From Malachius bipustulatus (taxonomy: Eukaryota; Arthropoda; Insecta; Coleoptera; Melyridae): a stretch of DNA of 64,000 nt. Shown in pieces: positions 54,570 to 64,000 of the stretch (the stretch's first letter is position 1; every line of letters begins with the position of its first letter). Made by a program: the position numbers and the translations under genes. Below the pieces are notes generated by a model that was not told the DNA's origin, did no database searches, and saw only the letters and a list, made by a program, of their open reading frames with translations. The stretch lies in the NCBI GenBank assembly GCA_910589415.1, contig OU342637.1, positions 40,206,162-40,270,161 of the forward strand, in the 5' to 3' direction.

Positions 54570-55590
54570 AATAATGGCCAACCTCTGTCTCTTTCTGATA
54601 AGCGGTTGCTGTCTGTGGGCTCATTCCATTCCTCTCGATCTTTGATGCTTACCTCAAAGCTCTTGTGGAATTTGAATTTTGGAGCCATGTGGTCTGTGTT
54701 TGCATCTAGCAGGTCCACTTCCACATAGTTTTTGATTCTATTGTGTCCAAGTTCCGCATATTTGCCCCTTGGTTCTTCTTGCAGGCTTAGTCGTGCCAAT
54801 CTTGCCTCTCTCATTATCATTAGACGAAGTGGAGGGAGGTCTAGAAGGACTTCCATTGCTGCAGTTGGAGTTGTTTTCATTGCCCCCGTTATTCCAAGGC
54901 ATGCAAGTCTTTGCACCTTGCTAAGCTTGTTTATCGCGGTATTTTGTTGCATCTTTGTCCACCATACCAAAGATGCATACAACAACATTGGTCTAATCAC
55001 TCTGGTATACGCCCAGTATACCATATGTGGTTTTAATCCCCTTATTTTCCCATAAGTTCGTCTGACCATCATGAATGTGGTCTCCGCTCTTTTTCTAATT
55101 CTGTCTATCTGTTGGTTCCAGGTGAGTTTTGAGTCTAAGATTACCCCAAGATATTTCACCTCTCCCGATATTTGTACGTTCCTACCTCGAAGTTTTAGTG
55201 GTCCTAAGCCCACCAGTTTCCTTCGATTAGTAAACGCTATGATGGTCGATTTGGAGGGACTTATGTTCAGTCCCTCTTCATTTGTCCATTTGGTTACGAC
55301 ATTTAGGGCCCTTTGCATGCAGGGCCTTATTGTGTCGTTGAATTTGCCTTGAATTAGTATGACAAGGTCATCGGCATATCCTATGCTCTTGATTCCCTCT
55401 TAGTTCAGACGTTTCATTAGTTCGTTCATAACAAGGTTCCATATCAAGGGAGACAATACGCCTCCCTGTGGACACCCCCTTGCTACCTGAGCCACCACAG
55501 TCTCCCCAAATAGGGATGTGCCTTTGAATAGACAGTTAGTAGGAAGGAGCATTTTGCCTTCGACAGCGCACGATCTTGTGAGACCAGTCG
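54570..55590 (-). pseudogene. LINE reverse transcriptase fragment (R1/Jockey-like)
   Basis: On the minus strand: GCPQGGVLSPLIWNLV (about 55490), a stop near 55400, YADDLVILI (about 55375), LNISPSKSTIIAFTNR, KYLGVILDSKLTW, RPMLLYASLVWWT and QRLACLGITGAM. This is the part from RT palm to thumb and beyond. Both the 5' half and the 3' end are missing, so it is an internal piece and not a simple 5' truncation. Confidence 0.8.
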
Positions 55591-55629
55591 GCTATCTACA
55601 AAACCCATTTATGACTCAGCGCTAGTGTT

Positions 55630-55770
55630 GGGCGATACCACGAAAAGTATCGATACAGCGTATCGATCTGCATCGGTAAACAAAATATCCATACTCGTAT
55701 CGTGTCGCTCCAAGAGTATCGATATTGGTAGTATCGATACAAAATATCGGTAGAGATAATAACATCAAAA
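55630..55770. mobile_element. Possible hAT-type end with GTATCGATA repeats
   Basis: TAGTGTTGGGCGATACC resembles hAT termini (CAGTGTTGGGC-type). Several GTATCGATA or TATCGATAC motifs follow within 130 bp, as is common in hAT subterminal DNA. The opposite end is not in the window. Confidence 0.45.
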
Positions 55771-56065
55771 TAAGGATGAAAAATAAATATTTATTACTGA
55801 GAATGGTAGGTATATAAAATACATAATAATTACATACTTAATACATACACGTCAAATGGCAAATGGTATGTAATAAAATGAAATTTAAAAAAAGTTAAAA
55901 TTATAACCTAAGAGGTTCAATAAATGTTTAAATCAATGTTTAAACTTTTGGTCACAAGATGGCAGCAGCATGACGAAATAGAGGTAGCAGGTGCTCTACG
56001 GTCTACCTTACTTATACAGTAGGGTGGAACGAAAAAAATTTTTTTTTTCTGATGTTGGTGTCATA

Positions 56066-56445
56066 TATGCCAAAATGTGCCTACATACACGTCAGAGCTA
56101 TTTCTGAAATCTGAGTAACTTATTTTAAAAACTTCAGGTTCCTCATTATTTTTATTTTTTTTTATTTTTTTTCTTTATTTTTTTTTCTTCTTATTTTTTC
56201 ATTATGTTTTCATACGTGTCAAAATGTGCCTACATACACATTATAACTATTTCTGAAATCTGGGTAACTTATTTTAATAACTGCAGGTTTCTCATCATGT
56301 TTATATTCTTCTAAATTTTGATTTAATTTAATTTTTTAATTATGGTATCACAATAATAACCCAAAATGTGCCTAAACACACCTTATAACTATTTCAAACC
56401 TTGGTAAAACATTTTTTTAATATCTTCATGTACCTCATAAGAGTT
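56066..56445. repeat. Three diverged tandem repeats of about 135 bp
   Basis: Units start near 56080, 56220 and 56360 with AAAATGTGCCTA. They continue AACTATTTC and GTAA, then end with CAGG/CATG.T.CTCAT. T-rich spacers separate them. Confidence 0.7.
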
Positions 56446-56655
56446 AAATTTCAAAACTTTTACGTTTAATTTATTTTCTCGCAGTAGCTAATAGTATAAG
56501 AGACAGAATAATCTTGATTTTCACCCCCTCCCTATATTTCAAATTACAGACAAGCTGTAACTCGCAGTAGTTGTGTTGTGCGTCGCCGTCGTCGAGAAGT
56601 GTTTTAATGAATTTTTTCTACTCCCAACCTTTAAGCTGCATATTAAGTATGAATC

Positions 56656-56708
56656 ACCAGTGCTTTAATGGGTCTCATTAAGATACAAATTTTCATTAAA
56701 GCACTGGT
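56656..56708. repeat. Hairpin, 15-bp stem
   Basis: ACCAGTGCTTTAATG pairs with CATTAAAGCACTGGT across a 23-base loop. Confidence 0.75.
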
Positions 56709-58846
56709 CAAGCTATCCAATGGCAGAGGAGCATTTGCAATCGAATCGGGTCCTTTTCGCTCACAATCGGGTCGGCAAACCAACCGAAGTCACAGAGTTG
56801 TCATACTCACGACAAAAATTGCCTTGTGATATAAGTTCTGTATTTCTGAAAAAAAATTCTGAACGTTTATTTAATTTAGAACATAAGTAACATTCAAAGA
56901 AAATTTATTAAGATTTTATGTTACCTTAATTAATTTGATAGGTAGGTATATCGTGTAAAAGATAGGAAGATAAAGTATTATATCATTCGTAGCGCTCCGT
57001 GATAGTATTCCAAGCGGCAACGCTGCGACCGTCGCGTGCGCAGGTAAACAATATCGTAATTAATGGCTGTCAATCTTATTAAAATTATTAATTGGAAAAT
57101 CAAAGCGTAAAATTCGGAATTCGAACTTCGCATAATAAAAATTACGCAGTAGTGAGTAGTGCCCTTAAACTTGATACTAAAACATGTCTCAGCAGAATAA
57201 TCTTAGCGACGAAGAGAAAATTTGGTACCTAATATGCGTAAGCAAATAGCAACCTATCTTAACCTCAATGATCCGCAATTGTATACGGGTCATTGTTAAA
57301 ATATATAATTTTTCAATCTTTTCTATGAAATAAAAAAGGGTCGTAGAAAAAATAGTGTATGGAACTCGCAGATAATGGGCTCGTATCTTAACCATCATAC
57401 TCGCGTATTAATAACCTTCATTATAAGCTCGTTGCATAATATACTATTATTACTTCAGTGCAGTCGCAGTGATACAGTTGAAGGTTAACGTTAATCGACA
57501 AAATATTTTTGCTCCTTGAAAAATAGTCTAATAGTTGTATGTACTTACTATGGCTACTAGAAGTCACTGCTACTGTGAGATTTTTGGAAATCCAGAAGTG
57601 CTAAATCACCGTGTGTTGCCTACGTATCGTGATGTCATGCTGTACTATTTATTCATACAGAATGAAATAAAATGTAACAGTCTAGTAAAGATACCGGTAT
57701 CTCAGAAATACTCAACATTTTGATACCAAAGATTAAAAACATCTGGAACAGCGCATCAATTCCTACCGTCTCTCGTAGTCGTATATGGAACATGATCAGA
57801 GATTTCCATAAAAGTTATAAACTGATGCAGAAAAATTTAAAATCAAGAAAAAGTTCGCAGAATATTCAGCTTAAACTTAGATCTTTCAAAGAAAAATGTT
57901 CCAAACTGTTTGATATAGCATCTTGTAAATGTGACTTTGTGAATTGTAAATGTGAAAAAGCCAAAAAAGTTCCGTTACGAGAACAGGAGTTTTTGCTAGA
58001 TCAAAGAAGTAGTAGAAAAATGGGTATAGGGCCGGTAGATGTAAAATGTTCACAAAAATTAAGAACTTCCGAAAACATAAAAGTAAAGACAGCAGCACGT
58101 TTTAATCAAGATCTGGATCAGCCGTCAACTTCATCTGCGATTGAAGAAAAAGGTTATTGTTCAGAAGAAACTTCAGGATCGGAGTCACCAGATAAACTGC
58201 CGGTAAAGATAGAAACAACATGTAAGTACAATTTACAACTTCGTAGTTAAGTATCCAACGCCGTTGTTACAGAATAGTTCTCTTATCTTATTCATCTGGT
58301 ATTAGTGGAAACGTTTGGTTTTTTGCAGGCCAAGGAGAACCGCAGCCTGGTTGTTCAAAACAGATGAGACTTAAATTGCCGTCTCTGGCTCTTGCTTGTG
58401 ATAGGACAGGCGTTTCAGATCGGGCAGCAGCTATAATTGCCAATGCAATTTTGGAAGATGTTGGTCTATTGTCAAAAGAGGACTCTAGCATGACAATAGA
58501 TAGAATGAAAATTAGAAGAGCTAGAACCTCGAAACGCCAGTCCGCAGTGGCTGCTACAACCACGCTATCCACTTCCAACACCTCACTACTTGGACTGTAT
58601 TTCGACGGTAGAAAAGACCAAACTCTTACTAACAAACGAACAGGTGATACATATCAAAGAATACGTGTAACAGAAGAGCACATTTCTATTGTAAGCGAAC
58701 CTGGCTCCAGATATTTAGGTCATGTTACTCCTGAAAGTGGCAGTGCCTTGCATGTTAAGCAATCGATTCTTACTTTTCTGGAAAATCGAGAGCTCGCTAC
58801 GACAGACTTGATGGCTATTGGATGTGATGGTACTGCTGTTAATACT

Positions 58847-59072
58847 TGTAACATATTAGACTTAATATGTTATCATGTTAATTAATAATGGACACCGAGA
58901 ATTAATTGAGTATATACATATATTACATACGAGTATTTTACAGTCAGTTTTGTACCACGAACAATTAAATTGGTACCTGCTTTTCCGTCGTTCATTTCTG
59001 CCTGCGTCCGTATCTGCCGCGACCCAGCGCACACCGATAAGGAGGCATTCGTGATAACACCCATACATTACA
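58847..59072 (-). repeat. 3' LTR of the 58847-63692 element
   Basis: 226 bp, TGTAACATATTAG to CCATACATTACA. Matches 63467-63692. Confidence 0.92.
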
Positions 59073-59084
59073 TCCTTCCCCTCT
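59073..59084 (-). promoter_or_regulatory. Polypurine tract
   Basis: AGAGGGGAAGGA on the element strand directly before the 3' LTR. Confidence 0.75.
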
Positions 59085-59167
59085 ATGATCCCACTATATA
59101 CAATTGCATAATGTACAAAAAAAAAGAAAAACACTCTTATACCTAAATAATTAATACATAAACTAAA

Positions 59168-62100
59168 TCAATAATGGAACCTCTGCGGTGGATTCCTTAT
59201 TCTAACCGGCCTAGCAGAGTTCTCACATTCAGAATCACTATTGGTGGTGCGCACCATTCTTTCCGTTTTTGAATCCTTTTCTTCATCGTCAAGCACAACA
59301 CTCACATTATTTTGAACGCTACGATCAAGGGGTGCATCCGCTTGATCAAAACATGAAATCATTTGGTTCAAATGTCTCTTCCACAAAATTTCAGCTCCAC
59401 ACACCCTTACATCATAAGTGTTCATGTTATTCCGCTTAATTACAATAGCTTTTATCCACTTAACGTTATTACCTCTATAATCGCGAACCAAAACACACTG
59501 CCCGACCTGAAAATCCTTTTCTCTTTTCCCCCGGAAAAATTTCTTTTGGGTATTTTGAGATTTGAGAATATTATCTTTTACTTCTTTATTTATATTAGTT
59601 TCGTGTTCGTTTTTTATTGTTGGCTTTAATAAATCTAATCTCGTTCTTAACTTCCTACCAAACATTACTTCCGCGGGACTTTTTCCGGTCGAGCAATGCA
59701 TCGTGTTCCTGTAAATCAGCAAAAAATTGAACAATGAACTCTCAAAATCTACATTTGGGTTAGACATTAACTCTTTTTTTTTTAAAATTTTTCACAGTTT
59801 TCACACAGTTTTCTGCTGCACCATTAGATTCTGGATTATAAGGAGGAGAAAACATTTGATCAATTCCATTAAATTTCAAGAATTTAGCAAATTCCTCCGA
59901 AGAAAATTGTGGGGCATTATCACTGACTAATTTCTTTGGCAACCCCAAATGAGAAAATATGTCCTTCAAAATCATTATGGTTTTATTTGAAGTAGTTGAG
60001 TTGACTACTTTGACCTCCAGCCACTTACTGAATGCATCAACTAAAACAAAAATATATTTTCCGCGGAAAGGCCCCAAGTAATCTATATGAACTCTAACCC
60101 ACGGTCCTTCGGGAACAGGCCATGGGGTCAATCTTGCTTTGGGAGGATCAGCACGTAATTGCTGGCATACCCCGCAGCTTTTTGAAATTTCCTCAATTTC
60201 TTTATTTAATGTGGGCCACCATACGTATGCCCTAGCAAATTCTTTCATCTTTACAATTCCCAAATGTGTCGTGTGAATTTCTCTCAGAACTTTTGATTTT
60301 AATTTTTCAAGGATGACTACCCTATGACCCCACATCAGAACTCCCTTCTCAACGTGAAGTTCAAACCTCTTTTTATAAAAATTTTTATACTCTTCCGTTA
60401 AGTTACTGGGCCAGCCTTTCAAGGTATAATCAATCACATCAGACAGTAAACGATCATCATCCATTGCTTCCTTAACATCATCTACGTTAATTGCAGGAAA
60501 AATTTTATTTTCACAAAAATAATTCAAGTACCCATAATCTAATCCAACCTCTTCTGTTGAATTACCTTTTATTGGTAAACGAGATAACGCATCTGCCTTA
60601 TTACTTTTAGATCTCACAAATTTAATATCAAAATTATATCCCGAAAGAAACAGGGCGTAACGTTGTAACCTATTAGCCATCATTACCGGAATTCCTTTCT
60701 TAGGACCAAAAATACTAATCAATGGCATATTATCGGAAATTAAATTGAATTTTCTTCCAAATAAATATTGATGAAAAGCTTTCACCCCAAAAACTATGCC
60801 CAAGGCCTCCCTATCTATTTGTGAGTATGCTTGCTCGCTCTTATTTAACGTTCGCGATGCATATGCAATAACTCTGTCACTACCATCAGGATAAGTATGG
60901 CTCAGAATCGCACCCACCCCTGAACTACAGGCATCAACTGTTAAATTTAATTTCAAATCTGGATCAAAATGAACAAGGAAGTTATCTGAGGTTAAAACTT
61001 CTTTGATTTTCTCCAGAGCGTCTTCACACGTACTATTCCAGTTCCATGGAACATCCTTTTTTATTAAATTATATAAGGGTTGTAAGATGCGAGGAGCGTT
61101 AGGTATAAATTTATGGTAGTAGTTTACCAAACCTAGAAAGGACATCAGCTGTGAACGATCTTGAGGAACAGGAGCATTTTTTATAGCTAACACTTTTTCT
61201 CTGCTTTTGTGCAACCCGTCCTTATTTATCTCATATCCTAAATAACTTATTGAATTTTGGAACAGTCGTAATTTTTCTTTCTTTATTGTTAATCCATGCT
61301 TTTGTAACCTATCGAAAACAATTTCTAAAGATTTCAAATGTTCCTCAAACGTTCTTCCCGTCACTAGTATATCATCTAACAAACAAACTACCCCGGGAAT
61401 ACCTTGTAATAATTTATCCATCAACCCTTGAAACAAGGCAGGGCTAGAAGATACCCCAAAAGGCAACCTATTGTACCTAAATAATCCCTTATGAGTAGAT
61501 ATCGTGGTCAAATCCGCGGAAGTCTCATCTAACAATACCTGCTGAAAAGCTTGAGTTAAATCTATCTTGCTAAATTGAAGACCCCCCTGTAATTTTGCAA
61601 ATAAATCGTCAATTCGTGGCAAAGGATATTTATTCACCTCGAGGCAGGGGTTTAACGTCACTTTATAGTCACCACATATTCTAATAGAACCGTCGTTTTT
61701 CAAAACAGGCACGATTGGTGTCCCAAAATTACTGTATTCTACTGATGTCAAAAGCTTTTCCGCTACTAACCTATCTAACTCTTTCTCCACCTTTTCTCTA
61801 AGCGCAAAAGGTAATTTCCTAGGCCTGAAAAATTTCGGGGTGGCGCCCTCCTTCAGTCTCAACTGAAATGTTCCCCCATTAAATGTTCCCAATTTATCTG
61901 AAAATAAATCCGAATATTTTCTAATCAAATTATCTATAATAACATTTTTATTACTTGAGTTTATGTAATTGAATTTACCAATACACTCAGCTAATCCTAA
62001 ATTGAACTTTAAAAGAAAATTGCGTCCCAATAGACCTGGTCCCCCTTTTTCTACCACGAAAAATCTAATGTCCCTAACTTTACCATTATATTTTACTGTT

Positions 62101-63368
62101 AGATCCAATTCACCTAAGATATTAATTTTTATTCCTACATAGTCCCGCAAGAAATACTTGGAACCCCTCAATGGAAAACAATTAAAATTTTCGTCATAAA
62201 ACTGCTTTGATATGACTGATTCTCTCGATCCACAATCAACTTCCATACGGAACAATCTGCCTTTTATCTCAACTAAAATAAAAATTGGCTCTAAATTATT
62301 CTTGACCGTGATAAAACGATAATTATCAACTTGTTTGTCTCCTCCTGAGGTGCAATAATTTACATCAAGGTTATCTTTTAAATTAAATAAAGATAATTCC
62401 TTAAAACTATCATTAGGAACCACATCATCATTGCTAAGACAAACAACTGGCTGATCATTTATATTATTCATCTCACATAAAAAATGGTGTTTGTCATTAT
62501 TTCTCTGCGCACACTTACGTTTTAGATGGCCTTTAACGCCACAGAAATCACAACTGTACTCACGATACGGGCACTCCGCTCGTCGGTGGTTCCATCCGCA
62601 GCATGGACATCCTCCACCGCCCCTACTCTGTGAACTTCCTTGCCCATATCCACTGAAATTGGGTCTGGGATGGCTCGTCGTTGCACTGCTGCTATACGTT
62701 TCTGCACGACGTTCGGCTCTTCCTGCGGGCCCCCTGGTGCTGGGTGCTGTCCTGGTACGGTCAAACCGGGACATCCTATGTACATCGCCCGGCTCCATTT
62801 TCACGGCTTGAGGGTACTGATTTCCATATACTTCATACCCTACATTGGCACATTCGGCTGCTACCGCTATCTTTAAAGCTTCGACTAGATTTAGGTTTGC
62901 CCCCTCCGTGAATAACCGATCGCGCACTTTACCCGGTTCTAATCCCATAATAAATTTATCGACTACGAATATTTCGATTTCATTGCCGAATTCACAGTTA
63001 GCCGCTAGATTTTTCACTCGTGCGGCCCAATTTGGTAACGTCTCTGCTTCGTCCCGCTTTGCGTTGTAAAAATGGTACCGTTCTACGCGAACCACTTTTG
63101 CTGGTGCAAAATGTACATGAAATTTCGCAACTAGATTCTCATAACTCAACGTATCAGGTTTCGAGGGCACACATAAATTTTCTATTAATTTATAAGCATC
63201 CTCGGATAGGCCATTTAATAAAATTCCCCGCTTTATGCCTTCTTCTTTGATCCCGTTTATTAGGAAAAATTGCTCCAACTTTTTCTGGTGAATTATCCAA
63301 TCCATTCCTGGATGGAATTCCTGTTGCAGTCCCATCATGCTTTTACCCGTAGCCATCTCGAATCGCAC
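59168..63368 (-). pseudogene. Fused Gypsy gag-pol polyprotein with a frameshift in the integrase
   Basis: A 1202-residue frame runs from 63368 to 59760. It contains a gag region (LIENLCVP, LPNWAARVKNLA), two zinc knuckles (CPCCGWNHRRAEC and CDFCGVKGHLKRKC), a retropepsin with DCGS in place of DTGS/DSGS, and RT with LLDDILVTG near residue 661. RNase H (DACSSGVGA, DALSRL) and an integrase (HTTHLG, DYLGPF, SDNAPQFSS near 1143, GAAEN near 1180) follow. At a T10 run (about 59767-59776) the frame shifts. The remaining C-terminal integrase part (59767-59168: YRNTMHCSTGKSPAEVMFG, VGQCVLVRDY) follows in the next frame. A single indel in a homopolymer separates it from a full polyprotein, so a sequencing error is possible. 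No envelope gene was seen. Confidence 0.9.
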
Positions 63369-63454
63369 AAAAATATTAAATCGTTATCAACTCACGGCCG
63401 CAATATAAACGCCATTACACTTTTCCACACCCGTGACACTAAGGTACGTATTAT

Positions 63455-63465
63455 CCTCGTCGCCA
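63455..63465 (-). promoter_or_regulatory. Primer-binding site
   Basis: One base inside the 5' LTR the element strand reads TGGCGACGAGG, beginning with the usual TGG. The primer tRNA was not assigned. Confidence 0.55.
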
Positions 63466-63466
63466 A

Positions 63467-63692
63467 TGTAACATATTAGACTTAATATGTTATCATGTTA
63501 ATTAATAATGGACACCGAGAATTAATTGAGTATATACATATATTACATACGAGTATTTTACAGTCAGTTTTGTACCACGAACAATTAAATTGGTACCTGC
63601 TTTTCCGTCGTTCATTTCTGCCTGCGTCCGTATCTGCCGCGACCCAGCGCACACCGATAAGGAGGCATTCGTGATAACACCCATACATTACA
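63467..63692 (-). repeat. 5' LTR of the 58847-63692 element
   Basis: Same 226 bases as the other LTR. On the element strand this is the promoter copy. Confidence 0.92.
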
Positions 63693-64000
63693 ATACTGGC
63701 TCAAAGAATGGAATTATTCGTTTGTTGGAAAAAGAGTTAAATCGCCCTCTTCAATGGCTGATATGCTTGTATCATTTTAACGAGCTTCCTTTGCGGCATC
63801 TAATCAAAGAACTAGATGGCGAAACTTCCGGCCCACGTGGACTGAAAGGTATTATTGGCCAAAAACTGGAAAAGTGTGAAACTCTCTACCCGCTACAGAA
63901 TTTGAAGTCATAACAAACAATTTACCAGAAATGGATGTCACTAAAATAGCTGATCTCAGTACAGATCAAAAATATCTGTTTGAAATGGTAAAAACCATTG

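Larger units (their letters stand above)
55771..57549. other. Non-coding stretch with a possible element end
   Basis: CAGTAGGGTGGAACGAAAAA starts at about 56025 and looks like a terminal repeat. No partner was found, so the element could extend past the window and include the gene at 57550. Tandem repeats at 56066 and a hairpin at 56656 lie here. No gene seen. Confidence 0.4.
58847..63692 (-). mobile_element. Gypsy LTR retrotransposon with one frameshift
   Basis: Two 226-bp LTRs (TGTAACA...CATTACA) look identical. ATACT flanks both sides (58842-58846 and 63693-63697). Removing it plus one ATACT rejoins the host gene in frame (AVNT with GSK). gag and pol are fused in one frame. A young insertion, antisense to its host gene. 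Confidence 0.93.
57550..64000 (+). pseudogene. Gene of unknown family with FDGRKD and CDGT motifs, split by a Gypsy element, runs off the window
   Basis: Exon 1 is 57550-58221 and exon 2 starts at 58329 (GT-AG, phase 1). It opens with MATRSHCYCEIFGNPEVLNH, frameshifts near 57715, and continues with a Cys-rich patch (CKCDFVNCKCEK) and a Ser/Glu-rich linker. Exon 2 reads LPSLALACDRTGVSDRAAA, GLYFDGRKDQTL, EPGSRYLGHV and MAIGCDGTAVNT up to 58846. The rest resumes at 63698 with GSKNGIIRLLEKELNRPLQW, then a frameshift near 63880 and LSTDQKYLFEMV at the edge. I recognise it as a repeated, uncharacterised insect family. The Asp residues in FDGRKD and CDGT could belong to an RNase H-like core (inference). 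Confidence 0.6.

Noticed and set aside
59760..59780. Programmed frameshift in the integrase
   Set aside because: It lies at a plain T10 run inside an enzyme domain, where no Gypsy element is known to use recoding. A slip mutation or sequencing error is simpler.
62491..62911. Plus-strand frames near the zinc-knuckle region of the second Gypsy
   Set aside because: Shadow frames of gag, GC-richer there, so stops are fewer by chance.

Overview
This looks like a transposon-rich, intron-containing eukaryotic window, most likely from an arthropod and probably an insect. Spliced genes, Tc1/mariner, PIF/Harbinger, piggyBac-like, KDZ-like, Gypsy, LINE and SINE sequences, and protein families I associate with insect genomes (YqaJ/SWIM, DUF7869-like, DUF4806-like, CXC-tail) occur side by side in AT-rich DNA. 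The species cannot be fixed from the sequence. Family names are from recognition of motifs, not from a search.

Layout. (1) 1-18.5 kb: a six-exon plus-strand gene of unknown function, open in every exon with matching splice phases. Its introns hold two neighbouring mariner-type elements (one split by a 3-bp-TSD element), an intact-looking minus-strand Gypsy retrotransposon (10441-16611) and a MITE. Exon 4 itself is split by a 2.8 kb element (7382-10179) that carries a tRNA-derived SINE and a palindrome holding two hammerhead-like motifs. (2) 18.6-34.1 kb: the two ends of a KDZ-like transposase pseudogene, separated by a YqaJ/SWIM pseudogene, a piggyBac-like N-terminus, four or more foldback MITEs and a LINE fragment split by a 5.4 kb mariner element, which is itself split by a DUF7869-type element. 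(3) 34.1-43.2 kb: MITEs, a decayed DUF4806-like gene, a DUF7869-like gene and a clipped SANT-like start. (4) 43.3-50.2 kb: a broken Gypsy element split by a 5'-truncated LINE, which is split by a SINE with a 5S-like box. (5) 50.3-55.6 kb: a mariner fragment, a Harbinger element with two genes whose exons interlock on opposite strands, and a LINE fragment. (6) 55.6-64 kb: a hAT-like end, tandem repeats and a two-exon gene of a possible RNase H-fold family, split by a third Gypsy element (58847-63692).

How it fits together. Nearly every insertion can be dated relative to its host because removing the element plus one target-site copy rejoins the host reading frame. Nesting reaches three levels in several places (gene > 3-bp-TSD element > SINE; LINE > mariner > DUF7869 element; Gypsy > LINE > SINE). 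The two youngest-looking residents are the two Gypsy elements with apparently identical LTRs. Most transposase genes are broken, so most DNA elements here depend on copies elsewhere.
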